Positions 1 to 7,279 of a stretch of DNA of 64,000 nucleotides are shown piece by piece. A model generated the notes under the pieces. The model did not search any database and had not been told where the DNA came from. It saw only the letters and a program-made list of their open reading frames with translations. A program made the position numbers and the translations under genes. Position 1 is the first letter of the stretch; every line of letters begins with the position of its first letter. Origin of the DNA: Rhizobium rhododendri (lineage in GTDB: Bacteria; Pseudomonadota; Alphaproteobacteria; Rhizobiales; Rhizobiaceae); assembly GCF_007000325.2 (NCBI RefSeq), contig NZ_CP117267.1:1178001-1242000 (forward strand), read 5' to 3'.

Positions 1-1077
1 GGTGTTGGTCGACCAGAAGAGCGCGGTCTTCGGATCGTGGATGAAGTTGAGGAAGGCAGCCGCGGCCTTGTACTCATCCTTGGACTTGCCCTGCAGAACC
101 CAGAGCGAAGCGCCGCCGACGAGCGAATTCTTGCGCTCGGTGCCGGCATAGACCGGAAGTTCGGCAACGTCCCAGGCCATGCCGGCCTTCTGGGTCTTGC
201 CGACCGTGCCGTGATCGCCGACCGACGTCATGATCATCTGGCAATCGCCGGATGCGAAGGCCTGGACCATGTCCTGGCCAAGATCCTTGTTCTTGATCTT
301 GATGAGACCCTGATCATACCAGCTCTTGAGGTCGGTCACGTACTTGACGAACAGGGTCTTGTTGACCGTCAGGCGGGCGTCGAGGCCGTCATAGCCGTTG
401 TTCTTGGTTGCGATCGGCTGGTTGTGGATGGCAGAGAACTGCTCCATCAACTGCCAGCTCTCGTTGTTGGAGATGTTGATCGCCATCGGGCATTGGTAAC
501 CGGCGGTCTTCAGCGCCTTCATGTCGTCGGCTGCTTCTTCCCACGTCTTCGGTGCTTCCGTCTTGCCGATCTTGGCAAAGGAGTCCTTGTTCCAGTAGAG
601 CAAAGCGGTCGAGGAGTTGAACGGGAAGGAGAGCAGCTCGCCCTTGGAGGTCGCATAGTAGCGGGCGATGCCCGGGAAATAGTCGTTCCAGTCGATCTTG
701 TAGCCGTTTTCTTCCATCAGCTTGCCGGCAGGATAATACGCGCCCGACAGCATCATCGATGCCGTGCCGGCGTCATAGACCTGCACGACGGCCGGCTGCT
801 TGCCGGCGCGGAACGCGGCAATGGTGTTCTGCAGCGTGGCGTCGTAGTTGCCCTGGCTGACGCAGGCGACTTCGTAGTCCTTCTGCGACTCGTTGAAGTT
901 CTTGCACATCTGCTGGACGACGCGTTCTAGGTCGCCCGACAGGCCGAACCAGAAGTCGAACTTGACCGGCGCAGCGGCAGCCGGCAGAGCGAGCGACAGG
1001 CTGATCGCCGCAGCGCCAGCAGCCGTCAGGCAGCGCTTCACGCCCGGCAGACCCATATAATGATTGAGTTTGAACAT
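1..1077 (-). CDS. ugpB: UgpB, sn-glycerol-3-phosphate ABC transporter substrate-binding protein (partial)
   Basis: Periplasmic binding protein of the UgpBAEC importer, which captures glycerol-3-phosphate and passes it to the membrane permeases. The frame runs off the left edge: 359 residues are visible, and about 70-80 C-terminal residues expected for the family (about 430 aa) lie outside. Residues 1-36 look like a Sec signal peptide with a hydrophobic core (AAISLSLALPAAAA) and cleavage near A36. The mature start VKFDFWFGLSG and the segments QGNYDATLQNT and QVYDAGTASMMLSG match UgpB of rhizobia. ATG at 1077 follows AAGGAAATAGGGATT, and an internal ATG at 1056 is less likely. ugpA, ugpE and ugpC would lie to the left. 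The family is usually phosphate-starvation induced; a weak Pho-like repeat lies upstream at 1141-1159. Confidence 0.93.
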   Translation of the reverse strand, partial: MFKLNHYMGLPGVKRCLTAAGAAAISLSLALPAAAAPVKFDFWFGLSGDLERVVQQMCKNFNESQKDYEVACVSQGNYDATLQNTIAAFRAGKQPAVVQVYDAGTASMMLSGAYYPAGKLMEENGYKIDWNDYFPGIARYYATSKGELLSFPFNSSTALLYWNKDSFAKIGKTEAPKTWEEAADDMKALKTAGYQCPMAINISNNESWQLMEQFSAIHNQPIATKNNGYDGLDARLTVNKTLFVKYVTDLKSWYDQGLIKIKNKDLGQDMVQAFASGDCQMIMTSVGDHGTVGKTQKAGMAWDVAELPVYAGTERKNSLVGGASLWVLQGKSKDEYKAAAAFLNFIHDPKTALFWSTNT

Positions 1078-1140
1078 AATCCCTATTTCCTTTTGATCGA
1101 CAAGGCTGCAGGCCCCACGCAGCCCTTGGCAGCGGTTTTA

Positions 1141-1159
1141 TAGACACGCTGTGTGACAG
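1141..1159 (-). promoter_or_regulatory. Candidate Pho-box-like repeat upstream of ugpB
   Basis: On the minus strand the sequence reads CTGTCACACAGCGTGTCTA. It carries two TGTC cores, as a PhoB box does, but they are spaced 12 rather than the canonical 11 bases apart, and CTGTCACACAG is itself a small inverted repeat. ugp operons are PhoB targets in many proteobacteria, which is the main reason to note it. Weak evidence. Confidence 0.25.
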
Positions 1160-1347
1160 TTTATTGCGGGCAGATGTTGCGGCGCGAAATGGTTCTGGAC
1201 AGGCTGTGACGCACCGTCGGAGAGACGATCGAAGGCGACCGGCAAGCACCGAAAATGACAAGGCATGATCGACTGCGCGGGCTCCGCTGCCAGCCACTGA
1301 CCCTCAGCGCTCTGTCATGCACATTTTCGTGATCCCTGGAATAAGAA

Positions 1348-1373
1348 GGAACCCTTTGTAACTCTTTGCCGTT
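1348..1373 (+). promoter_or_regulatory. EcfG/RpoE2-type general stress promoter
   Basis: GGAAC at 1348-1352 and CGTT at 1370-1373 are separated by exactly 17 bases. This matches the GGAAC-N16/17-CGTT pattern of the alphaproteobacterial general stress sigma factor (RpoE2 of Sinorhizobium, EcfG elsewhere). The start site would fall near 1380, about 25 bases before the ATG at 1405. Confidence 0.6.
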
Positions 1374-1404
1374 ATGGCGTTGTGAATTCCAAATGAGGTC
1401 CAAA

Positions 1405-1599
1405 ATGCGCAATTTTATTCTTGCTTCCGCAGTTGCACTGGCTGCAACCCTTTCGTCGGGCGTAGCTGCTCGTGCTGACGACATGTCCATGCGTCACAAT
1501 ATGCACGGCATGCACCAGAAGCATTGCATGATGAAGACGGTAAAGCACCGCGACCGCCACGGTCATATGGTCGTCAAGAAGATGCGCGTTTGCCGCTAA
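1405..1599 (+). CDS. Small secreted His/Met-rich protein, function unknown
   Basis: A 64-residue protein. Residues 1-22 form a clear signal peptide (MRNFILASAVALAATLSS, cleavage after AARA). The mature part of about 40 residues contains eight Met, seven His and two Cys with many Lys/Arg, including MHGMHQKHCMM and a C-terminal VCR. That composition suggests periplasmic metal (copper-like) binding or a scavenging role, but this is inference only. I chose the ATG at 1405 because GAGG lies 8 bases upstream; ATG 1393 and an upstream ATG at 1366 are in frame but lack a ribosome site and would bury the signal peptide. A GGAAC-N17-CGTT stress promoter lies just upstream and a strong terminator just downstream, so it is a monocistronic, probably stress-induced gene. 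I do not recognise a named family. Confidence 0.75.
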   Translation: MRNFILASAVALAATLSSGVAARADDMSMRHNMHGMHQKHCMMKTVKHRDRHGHMVVKKMRVCR

Positions 1600-1624
1600 A
1601 CGGCCGGCCAGTCGTTTTGATGGA

Positions 1625-1659
1625 AACCCGGTTGATGATAAGTCAGCCGGGTTTTTTTA
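1625..1659 (+). terminator. Rho-independent terminator after the His/Met-rich protein gene
   Basis: An 11-bp stem AACCCGGTTGA / TCAGCCGGGTT (one wobble pair) with a short loop is followed by TTTTTTT. It lies 26 bases after the stop codon at 1597-1599. Confidence 0.9.
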
Positions 1660-1736
1660 CGGGATGGGACGTGGTCCGTGACAGGATGTGCGATCCGCAT
1701 TAGGATAGCCCACTAGCATTTTTAGGGAAAACCGAC

Positions 1737-2012
1737 ATGATAAATGTCCGCCAGATCGCCACCGCCGCAGTCTTCGGCGCTTCTATCTTACTCATGACCG
1801 TCGCTCCGGCGGCCTCGATGCCGATTTCTGGTGTGACTTCGGTGCAGACCGGCACCCCAGACGTCATTCAGGTCAGGAACCGCAGTCATCATCATGATCA
1901 CCACCGGCGCGACCACCGCTTCCACGGCTGTGACGATTACTATGACAATAACGACCAGAGCGGCGTCCTCTTCAAATCGTTCGTAACCGGCACTTTGTTT
2001 CACGCCCGCTAG
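1737..2012 (+). CDS. Small secreted His/Asp-rich protein, function unknown
   Basis: A 91-residue protein with an N-terminal signal peptide (residues 1-27, hydrophobic TAAVFGASILLMTVAPAAS). The middle segment, residues about 47-75, is strikingly rich in His, Asp, Arg and Tyr (RSHHHDHHRRDHRFHGC, then DDYYDNND). A single Cys is present. Such a composition suggests metal or polyanion binding, but no family is recognised. ATG 1737 is preceded by TTAGGGAAAACCGAC, an acceptable ribosome site. It follows the unrelated His/Met-rich gene after a terminator, so it has its own promoter. The small size and low complexity keep confidence moderate. Confidence 0.55.
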   Translation: MINVRQIATAAVFGASILLMTVAPAASMPISGVTSVQTGTPDVIQVRNRSHHHDHHRRDHRFHGCDDYYDNNDQSGVLFKSFVTGTLFHAR

Positions 2013-2048
2013 TCAAAAACCTGTCGCCCCGAGATATCCCAAAGTGTG

Positions 2049-2110
2049 CGAGATCTTCGATCTCGGTCAGCCTGTTTCCACCCCGGCGCCAACCTTTCGG
2101 AAAGGGTTGG
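2049..2110. repeat. Two adjacent inverted repeats downstream of the His/Asp-rich gene
   Basis: CGAGAT-CTTCG-ATCTCG (2049-2065) is a perfect 6-bp stem. CCAACCTTT-CGG-AAAGGGTTGG (2089-2110) is a stem with one bulged base. Neither is followed by a T run. They may terminate or stabilise transcripts between the two flanking genes. Confidence 0.45.
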
Positions 2111-2146
2111 CTGGGATAATGCCGCTCGCTAGTGAAGGAGCGGATA

Positions 2147-2833
2147 ATGGCACAAAGGCGCAGCACGCGAAAACCAGCCCGCAGGACGGCCAAAAAGAAA
2201 AGCGGCGGCGGCGGAAGCATTCTGCCATGGTTGGCCGTTGCGACAGTGCTGGCGATTGTCGGATACGATCACTGGCAGTCCATCAAGCCTGAATTGACGA
2301 CCCTGGCAAAGGGCACCGTTGCTGCACCCGTGGTAGCCGCCCTCCCGTCACCGGCTGCCAGGCCGCAGGCTCCGGCCGTCCGTGCCGTGGACAACAGCCC
2401 GGTTCCGCCAGCGCCCATTCCCGTCGCCATGCCCGTTCCGACACCGAGCCCGCAGCCGGCCTCCGCCTTGACTGCGACATCCGTCTCCGAAAGCTTCGGT
2501 CTTTGCGGCCAGGGCACGCATATCAACTGCGTCTTCGACGGCAGCACGTTCTGGGTCCGCGGCACGAGGATCCGCATTGCCGATATCGACACACCGACGC
2601 TCGGCCCCTCGCGTTGCGTCGAGGAAGAGCGGCGCGCCAATGCCGCCAAGCTGCGCCTTCTCTCCTTGCTCAACGCCGGCCCGTTTACGCTCCAGCCGGC
2701 ATCGTCGACCACAGAGCCTGCGGGCACAACGCAGCGTCGCGTCCTGCGCGCCGGCCAGTCCTTCGGGGATACCCTGGTGCGCGAGGGCCTCGCCCACCGT
2801 CGCATGGACCGCCCTGTTTCCTGGTGCGCCTGA
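2147..2833 (+). CDS. Membrane-anchored SNase-like (thermonuclease family) protein
   Basis: A 228-residue protein. Residues 1-23 are strongly basic with a Gly run, residues 25-42 form one membrane helix (ILPWLAVATVLAIVGY), residues 55-110 are a Pro/Ala/Val-rich linker, and residues 120-228 are an SNase-like OB-fold domain facing the periplasm. The domain shows FDGSTFWVRGTRIRIADIDTP and the C-terminal LVREGLAH...WC typical of rhizobial thermonuclease-family proteins. The catalytic Glu normally found after DAP (DAPE) is replaced by Thr (DTPT), and the usual D-x-Y-G-R segment is absent, so nuclease activity is doubtful. ATG 2147 has AAGGAG upstream; the GTG at 2132 lies inside that ribosome site. 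Confidence 0.75.
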   Translation: MAQRRSTRKPARRTAKKKSGGGGSILPWLAVATVLAIVGYDHWQSIKPELTTLAKGTVAAPVVAALPSPAARPQAPAVRAVDNSPVPPAPIPVAMPVPTPSPQPASALTATSVSESFGLCGQGTHINCVFDGSTFWVRGTRIRIADIDTPTLGPSRCVEEERRANAAKLRLLSLLNAGPFTLQPASSTTEPAGTTQRRVLRAGQSFGDTLVREGLAHRRMDRPVSWCA

Positions 2834-3019
2834 CCTTCAGCTGGTAAGCAAACTTTATCCAGAGAGATAAGGCACGCTCTATTTCTGTGCACGTCCCGCC
2901 TGTTCAGGTAGCTGTCAGGAAACTCACCTAAGTGCCGCCGCTTTTGTGGGGTCTAGGGCAGTACCGATTCCGGGCGGCTTGCAGAAGTCGTCCCTGTCTT
3001 TCCATCTGGAGAAGATTTA

Positions 3020-4675
3020 TTGACCGATCATGCCGGCGGGGGCGGGCGCCATTCATTCCGTCCACGAGTAGGCAGCGTCACGCTTTGCCTGTTGACGAGC
3101 CTCTACATCGTCCTTTTCACCAACTACACATTCTGGACGCGGGCTCACACCTACCTCTCGAGCGATCCTATCGCCTTCGTGGCTTTCGTCGTCGGCGTCT
3201 GCGCGCTGATATCGGCCGTGATGATCATTCCCTCGGCAAAGTACCTGATCAAGCCGGCGCTGGTCTTCTTCGTCCTGGTAGCCTCGGTATCGTCCTGGTT
3301 CACCGACCAGTTCGGAACGATCATTGATCGCGAGATGATCCGCAATGCGGCGGTGACGACCACAGCCGAGGCGGGGCACCTGATCACGGTAGGCTTTGCC
3401 ACCCATGTGATCCTGACCGGCATCCTGCCGTCGCTTTTCATCATCTGGGTGCGGGTCCTTCATCGGCCGTTTCTCAGCAAGCTCGGCTATAATCTCGCAG
3501 TCATTGCCCCATGCCTTGCCATATTCGTGGTAGCCGGCCTTAGCTTTTCGCGCACCTACGCTGCCGTCGGCCGCAAGAACCCGGATCTCGTCCTGACGCT
3601 CAACCCCTTCGTGCCGATCGTCAGCGCCGTCAAATATCTCGTCGGCACGGAACGAGACCGTAACATCGTTGCCGCCCCCATCGGCACGGACGCGCACCGG
3701 ACTGCGCCGGGCCAGAAGCCACGGGTCACGATCATCGTCGCCGGCGAGACGGCGAGGGCGCAGAATTTCTCGCTCGGAGGCTACGGACGCGATACCAATC
3801 CGGAATTGAAGAAGCAGGATATCGTCTATTTCCCCAACACGACGAGTTGCGGCACCGCGACGGCGACCTCGATCCCGTGCATGTTTTCCATCTACGCCCG
3901 CGCCGAGTACAGCCACCGCAAGGGACTGGAGACCCAGAACCTGCTGGATGTGCTTTCCTATGCCAAGGTCAACGTCACCTGGCTGGACAACGACACCGGC
4001 GCTTATGGCGTCGCCGACCGCGTGCCCTACACCTTCCTGCCGAAGGCGGCCGATCCGCGCTTCTGCAAGGACGGCGAATGCCTCGATGCCATCCTCCTCG
4101 ACAAGCTCGACGACTACCTCGCCAACGCCAAGCAGGACAGCGTTCTGGTGCTCCACCAGCTGGGAAGCCACGGCCCTGCCTACTACCTACGCTATCCCGA
4201 GAATTTTCGGCGCTTCACCCCGGATTGCCGCGCTGCCGAGTTCGGAAGCTGCAAGCCCGAAGAGATTGTCAACGCCTACGACAATTCCATCCTCTATACC
4301 GACCACATCGTCTCGGAGGTCATCAACAGGCTGAAGGCTCATCAAGGCAACGTGGCGGGCGCGATGATCTACGTCTCCGACCATGGCGAATCGCTCGGCG
4401 AAAACGGCCTCTATCTCCACGGCGCACCCTATGTCATTGCCCCGGCGGAGCAGACGCGTGTGCCGTTTCTCGTCTGGCTGGCAGGCGACCTGCAGGCGTC
4501 TGCCGGCTTCGACATGGCCTGCCTTTTGGCCAGGGCAGGGGCGTCCTACTCCCACGACAACTTCTTTCACAGCGTGCTCGGCCTGATGGACATCGGCACC
4601 AAGGTCTATGACCCCGCCCTCGACATCTTCGCCAGCTGCCGGAAAAAGGTGGCTGGGGCGCCAAGTCCGGGATAG
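3020..4675 (+). CDS. eptA: EptA-family lipid A phosphoethanolamine transferase
   Basis: Inner-membrane enzyme that transfers phosphoethanolamine to lipid A or core sugars, lowering the negative charge of the outer membrane. 551 residues. The N-terminal half has about five membrane helices (DUF1705 region, to about residue 185). The periplasmic sulfatase-like domain follows, with VAGETARAQNFSLGGYGR containing the nucleophile Thr at about 244, the Cys-rich SCGTATATSIPCMFS, and the zinc site VSDHGESLGE near residue 455. The start is TTG at 3020, preceded by GGAGAAGATTTA; the next in-frame ATG is far inside the protein. The exact acceptor cannot be told from sequence. The gene stands alone on its strand between SNase-like and NDUFS4-like genes. 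Confidence 0.85.
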   Translation: MTDHAGGGGRHSFRPRVGSVTLCLLTSLYIVLFTNYTFWTRAHTYLSSDPIAFVAFVVGVCALISAVMIIPSAKYLIKPALVFFVLVASVSSWFTDQFGTIIDREMIRNAAVTTTAEAGHLITVGFATHVILTGILPSLFIIWVRVLHRPFLSKLGYNLAVIAPCLAIFVVAGLSFSRTYAAVGRKNPDLVLTLNPFVPIVSAVKYLVGTERDRNIVAAPIGTDAHRTAPGQKPRVTIIVAGETARAQNFSLGGYGRDTNPELKKQDIVYFPNTTSCGTATATSIPCMFSIYARAEYSHRKGLETQNLLDVLSYAKVNVTWLDNDTGAYGVADRVPYTFLPKAADPRFCKDGECLDAILLDKLDDYLANAKQDSVLVLHQLGSHGPAYYLRYPENFRRFTPDCRAAEFGSCKPEEIVNAYDNSILYTDHIVSEVINRLKAHQGNVAGAMIYVSDHGESLGENGLYLHGAPYVIAPAEQTRVPFLVWLAGDLQASAGFDMACLLARAGASYSHDNFFHSVLGLMDIGTKVYDPALDIFASCRKKVAGAPSPG

Positions 4676-4855
4676 CGGCGGCGGCGCTGCGAAAGGCCAG
4701 CGCGGGCGTGTCGCAGCCTTCGCCTTTTTGCTTGAAAACAGAGGGATTCGCGGTTAAGCAAAGCCCAATGCCTAGCCGCGGACAGTGTTTGCGATATCAT
4801 CTGCGGAACATAGACAGCAACGGCGGGAAATCCGCTCTTTCGGAGGCGAGCAGCG

Positions 4856-5161
4856 ATGTCTGCAAAGATCTACCGTCCGGCGAAGACCGCCATGCAATCC
4901 GGCAAGGCCAAGACCCACAGCTGGGTTCTGGAGTTTGACCAGGAAAGCCCGCGAAAGATCGATCCGATCATGGGCTACACCTCGTCCGACGACATGCGCC
5001 AGCAACTGAAGCTTTCATTCGAAAGCCAGGAGCTGGCCGAGGCCTACGCAACCCGCAACGGCATCGAGTATCGGGTAATCCCGCCGAAGGAAACCGTCCG
5101 CCAGACTGTTTCCTACACCGACAACTTTCGCTTCAATCGCAACCAGCCCTGGACGCACTGA
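4856..5161 (+). CDS. NDUFS4-like NADH dehydrogenase (complex I) accessory subunit
   Basis: A 101-residue soluble protein matching the ETC complex I subunit conserved region (NDUFS4/18-kDa subunit family). It shows the family start AKIYRPAKTAMQSG, HSWVLEF and the middle GYTSSDDM..QLKLSFES. In alphaproteobacteria this subunit binds the hydrophilic arm of complex I, as in mitochondria. ATG 4856 follows GGAGG. It lies alone, 51 bp before tRNA-Arg and away from any nuo operon. Confidence 0.88.
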   Translation: MSAKIYRPAKTAMQSGKAKTHSWVLEFDQESPRKIDPIMGYTSSDDMRQQLKLSFESQELAEAYATRNGIEYRVIPPKETVRQTVSYTDNFRFNRNQPWTH

Positions 5162-5212
5162 TTCATCAGGCTCCGTTCGCCACGCTGCCATCTCAATGCA
5201 GCAAAAACATCC

Positions 5213-5289
<77 letters not shown>

Positions 5290-5311
5290 CTTTTTTCAGA
5301 ATATCAGAATC

Positions 5312-5852
5312 CTAATGCCGCGTGACAGCCGCCGTAATCGGAGCCGCCTCTGGCAACGTCAGGCTGGCGACGGCGAGTTCCAGCAGTTGGCTGACGGGGT
5401 GGTTGTTGGCGCTTTCAGCGGCGTTCCGGGCGGTCTGGCACAGCCGCAAAAGTGCTGTGGAAGGACACTCGGGTGTCGCATTGCTCACTGGGAATATCAT
5501 GCCGGCGTATTGGGATGGGGTGCCCGCGGGATCGCGGAAGCATTGGCCGTATGCAATCACCCGCGTCGTTTTCCCGTCGCCGTCGATGACCCTATAGGTT
5601 TTGCTGATAGGGACTGCCGCTGATGATTTCCTCGTGGATCGCTCTCGCGACGGCACCTCGATCCTCCGCATGCACCTTTTCGATGAACCGCTCTATCGGC
5701 AGGCCACGTCTGACGCGATCGGCTGGCAGGTCGAATAGCTGAGCGACGCTGGCGCTGGCCATGATTGTATTCGTCGCGAGGTTCCAGGAGTAAGTTCCCG
5801 CTTCGCGGGTAGTCGGTCCCCTGGATGGTTCGAAATACAGTCTGCTCATCAT
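5312..5852 (-). pseudogene. PAS-domain protein gene disrupted by a single-base frameshift
   Basis: Two overlapping minus-strand frames together form one PAS domain. The first (5592-5852) starts MMSRLYFEPSRG, runs through TYSWNLATNTIMASASVAQLFDLP and ends ...IISGSPYQQNL at a stop. The second frame continues with TYRVIDGDGKTTRVIAYG and the C-terminal ALLRLCQTARNAAES. Removing one base from the run of four T (5599-5602; AAAA on the coding strand) joins them as PYQQTYRVIDGDG, the normal PAS_3-type pattern. The repaired protein would be about 178 residues, a stand-alone PAS sensor/adaptor with a helical tail. The second frame has an in-frame Met (5671) with no ribosome site. It is a true pseudogene, a phase-variable gene or a sequencing error. 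Upstream, GGGGGCAT precedes the start. Confidence 0.65.
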
Positions 5853-6040
5853 GCCCCCGATATTGCAGCTCCAAGAATCAATATCCCAGATACAATTTAT
5901 GGGCGAAGTTTCGCCATATACAAGACGTTCGAATATTCTAATTTAAATAATGTCAAATTTAGCATTTTGTAGGAGGGCATTCGAACGTCGTGGGCCACCG
6001 TGGTCCGCCTTCGAACACTGGAATGCTAGGGCGCCAGGCC

Positions 6041-6928
6041 TCAGATAACGATCACGCCCTTGTGCTTCGCCTTGTCTTCCGGCTCGACATGGATGGTCGT
6101 GATAGCGCCCGACACGGCTTGCTTCAGGGCGGCCTCGATCCTGTCGCAAATCGTATGGGCGTCGCCGACGGTCATTGCGGTCGGGACGACGAGGTGGAAG
6201 TCGATGAATGTGACGCGGCCGGCATGCCGTGTCCGCAGAGCGTGCGCCTCGAGAGCGTCGCTGGCATTGGCGGAAATCACCCCGCGGATCAGCGCAAGTT
6301 CTTCGGGCGGGGCGGCTTCGTCAAGCAGGCCGCTGGCGCTTTCGCGGATGACGCCCCATCCGCTCCACAGCACATGCAGCGCCACCAGCGCGGCAATGAT
6401 CGCATCCAGCTGGATGATGCCGGTGAAGATTACCAGCGCCACGCCGATGAGCACGCCGAGCGAGGTGACGACATCCGCCATCAGATGCTTGCCATCGGCG
6501 ACCAAGGAGGCCGACCGGTGGAGCTTTCCCTGGTTTATGAGGACGTAGCTCCAGCCGATGTTGAGGATCGTGGCGGCGGTGCTGACGATCATGCCGGTCC
6601 AGGGTGCATCGATCGGCTTCGGGGCGATGAAGCCATGATAGGCTTCGTTGAGAATGGCAATTGCGGCGCCGACGATCATTGTGCCGACCACTACGGCAGA
6701 GAGATATTCAGCCTTGTGGTGACCGTAGGGATGCTGCTCGTCCGGCGGCACCGCGGCTGCCTTGATAGCGAAAATGACGGCCATAGCGGTGACGACGTTG
6801 ATGATGCTCTCCAGCGCGTCGGAGAACAGCGCGACGCTGCCGGTGATCCAGAACGCAGCATATTTAATGGCCAGCACGACGATGCTGACAACGAAACTGC
6901 CGAGTGCGATTTTCAGTGACCGGTCCAT
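6041..6928 (-). CDS. CDF-family cation efflux transporter
   Basis: Inner-membrane metal/proton antiporter of the cation diffusion facilitator family, exporting a divalent metal (Zn, Fe, Mn or Co; substrate not decidable here). 295 residues. There are about six helices in residues 8-205 and a cytoplasmic domain from about 207 to the end. Metal-site motifs are FSDALES in helix 2 and DGKHLMADVVTS in helix 5 (HxxxD). HPYGHHKAEYLSA lies in the first loop. The C-terminal domain has RHAGRVTFIDFHLVVP and GAITTIHVEPED. ATG 6928 has AGGAA and GGAG upstream; TTG 6931 is an alternative. A good sigma70 promoter is seen at 7082-7110, giving a leader of about 150 bases. Confidence 0.88.
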   Translation of the reverse strand: MDRSLKIALGSFVVSIVVLAIKYAAFWITGSVALFSDALESIINVVTAMAVIFAIKAAAVPPDEQHPYGHHKAEYLSAVVVGTMIVGAAIAILNEAYHGFIAPKPIDAPWTGMIVSTAATILNIGWSYVLINQGKLHRSASLVADGKHLMADVVTSLGVLIGVALVIFTGIIQLDAIIAALVALHVLWSGWGVIRESASGLLDEAAPPEELALIRGVISANASDALEAHALRTRHAGRVTFIDFHLVVPTAMTVGDAHTICDRIEAALKQAVSGAITTIHVEPEDKAKHKGVIVI

Positions 6929-7279
6929 CAATTCCTACTCCGCCGGCAGCGCAATCCGGTCGTTGAGGTGACCGGTGCCCTGACAAAAGACGGAAAGCTC
7001 TATGAAAAACAACGGAAGATGCACTGCGCGCTGATGCGCGAGCGTCATACTGTGTTCCTGAAAAGCAATCCCCTGAGCCGAGAGATAAGAAAAGCGCCAT
7101 CGGCTGTCAAGCCGCTAAAATGGCTTTTATCTAGTAATAAGAATGACTTGCAGGTAGATTGTGCGAATGGGAATGAGTTGCATTAAGCATGCAGCAACTC
7201 CTGCCACCTGCATGGCGTGTGGCGTCACACCCTATCAAGGCCTGGTCGGGACGGGCGCTGCTTCCAGCGCCCTCCACAT
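6929..7279. other. Long intergenic region between the CDF exporter and the isochorismatase-like gene
   Basis: No convincing gene lies here; the short frames have no ribosome site and unusual composition. Contents seen are the minus-strand promoter for the CDF gene (7082-7110) overlapped by a nested inverted repeat (7084-7131), the direct repeat GAATGACTTGCA/GAATGAGTTGCA (7141-7152, 7171-7182), and an inverted repeat GAGTTGC-N12-GCAACTC (7175-7200). The region is AT-richer than its surroundings. Confidence 0.55.
7082..7110 (-). promoter_or_regulatory. Sigma70-type promoter for the CDF exporter gene
   Basis: On the minus strand TTGACA (7105-7110) and TATCTC (7082-7087) are separated by 17 bases. 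Transcription would start near 7075. Confidence 0.55.

Larger units (their letters stand above)
1078..1404. other. Divergent intergenic region between ugpB and a small secreted-protein gene
   Basis: This 327-bp stretch has no credible gene; frames on both strands lack coding character. It holds the ugpB leader with a Pho-like repeat near 1141-1159, a lone CTGTCAT half site at 1312-1318, and the EcfG-type promoter at 1348-1373 that serves the rightward gene. Confidence 0.6.

Noticed and set aside
1312..1329. CTGTCAT half site as a Pho box on the plus strand
   Set aside because: The second half, 11 bases on, is ATTTTCG and does not match.
5592..5671. Programmed frameshift in the PAS gene
   Set aside because: A run of four A with no slippery heptamer, no stimulatory structure and a nearby stop is better explained by mutation or error.
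6968..7186. A 72-codon plus-strand frame in the CDF/isochorismatase-like intergenic region
   Set aside because: No ribosome site, overlaps promoter and repeat structures, and the protein has no recognisable features.
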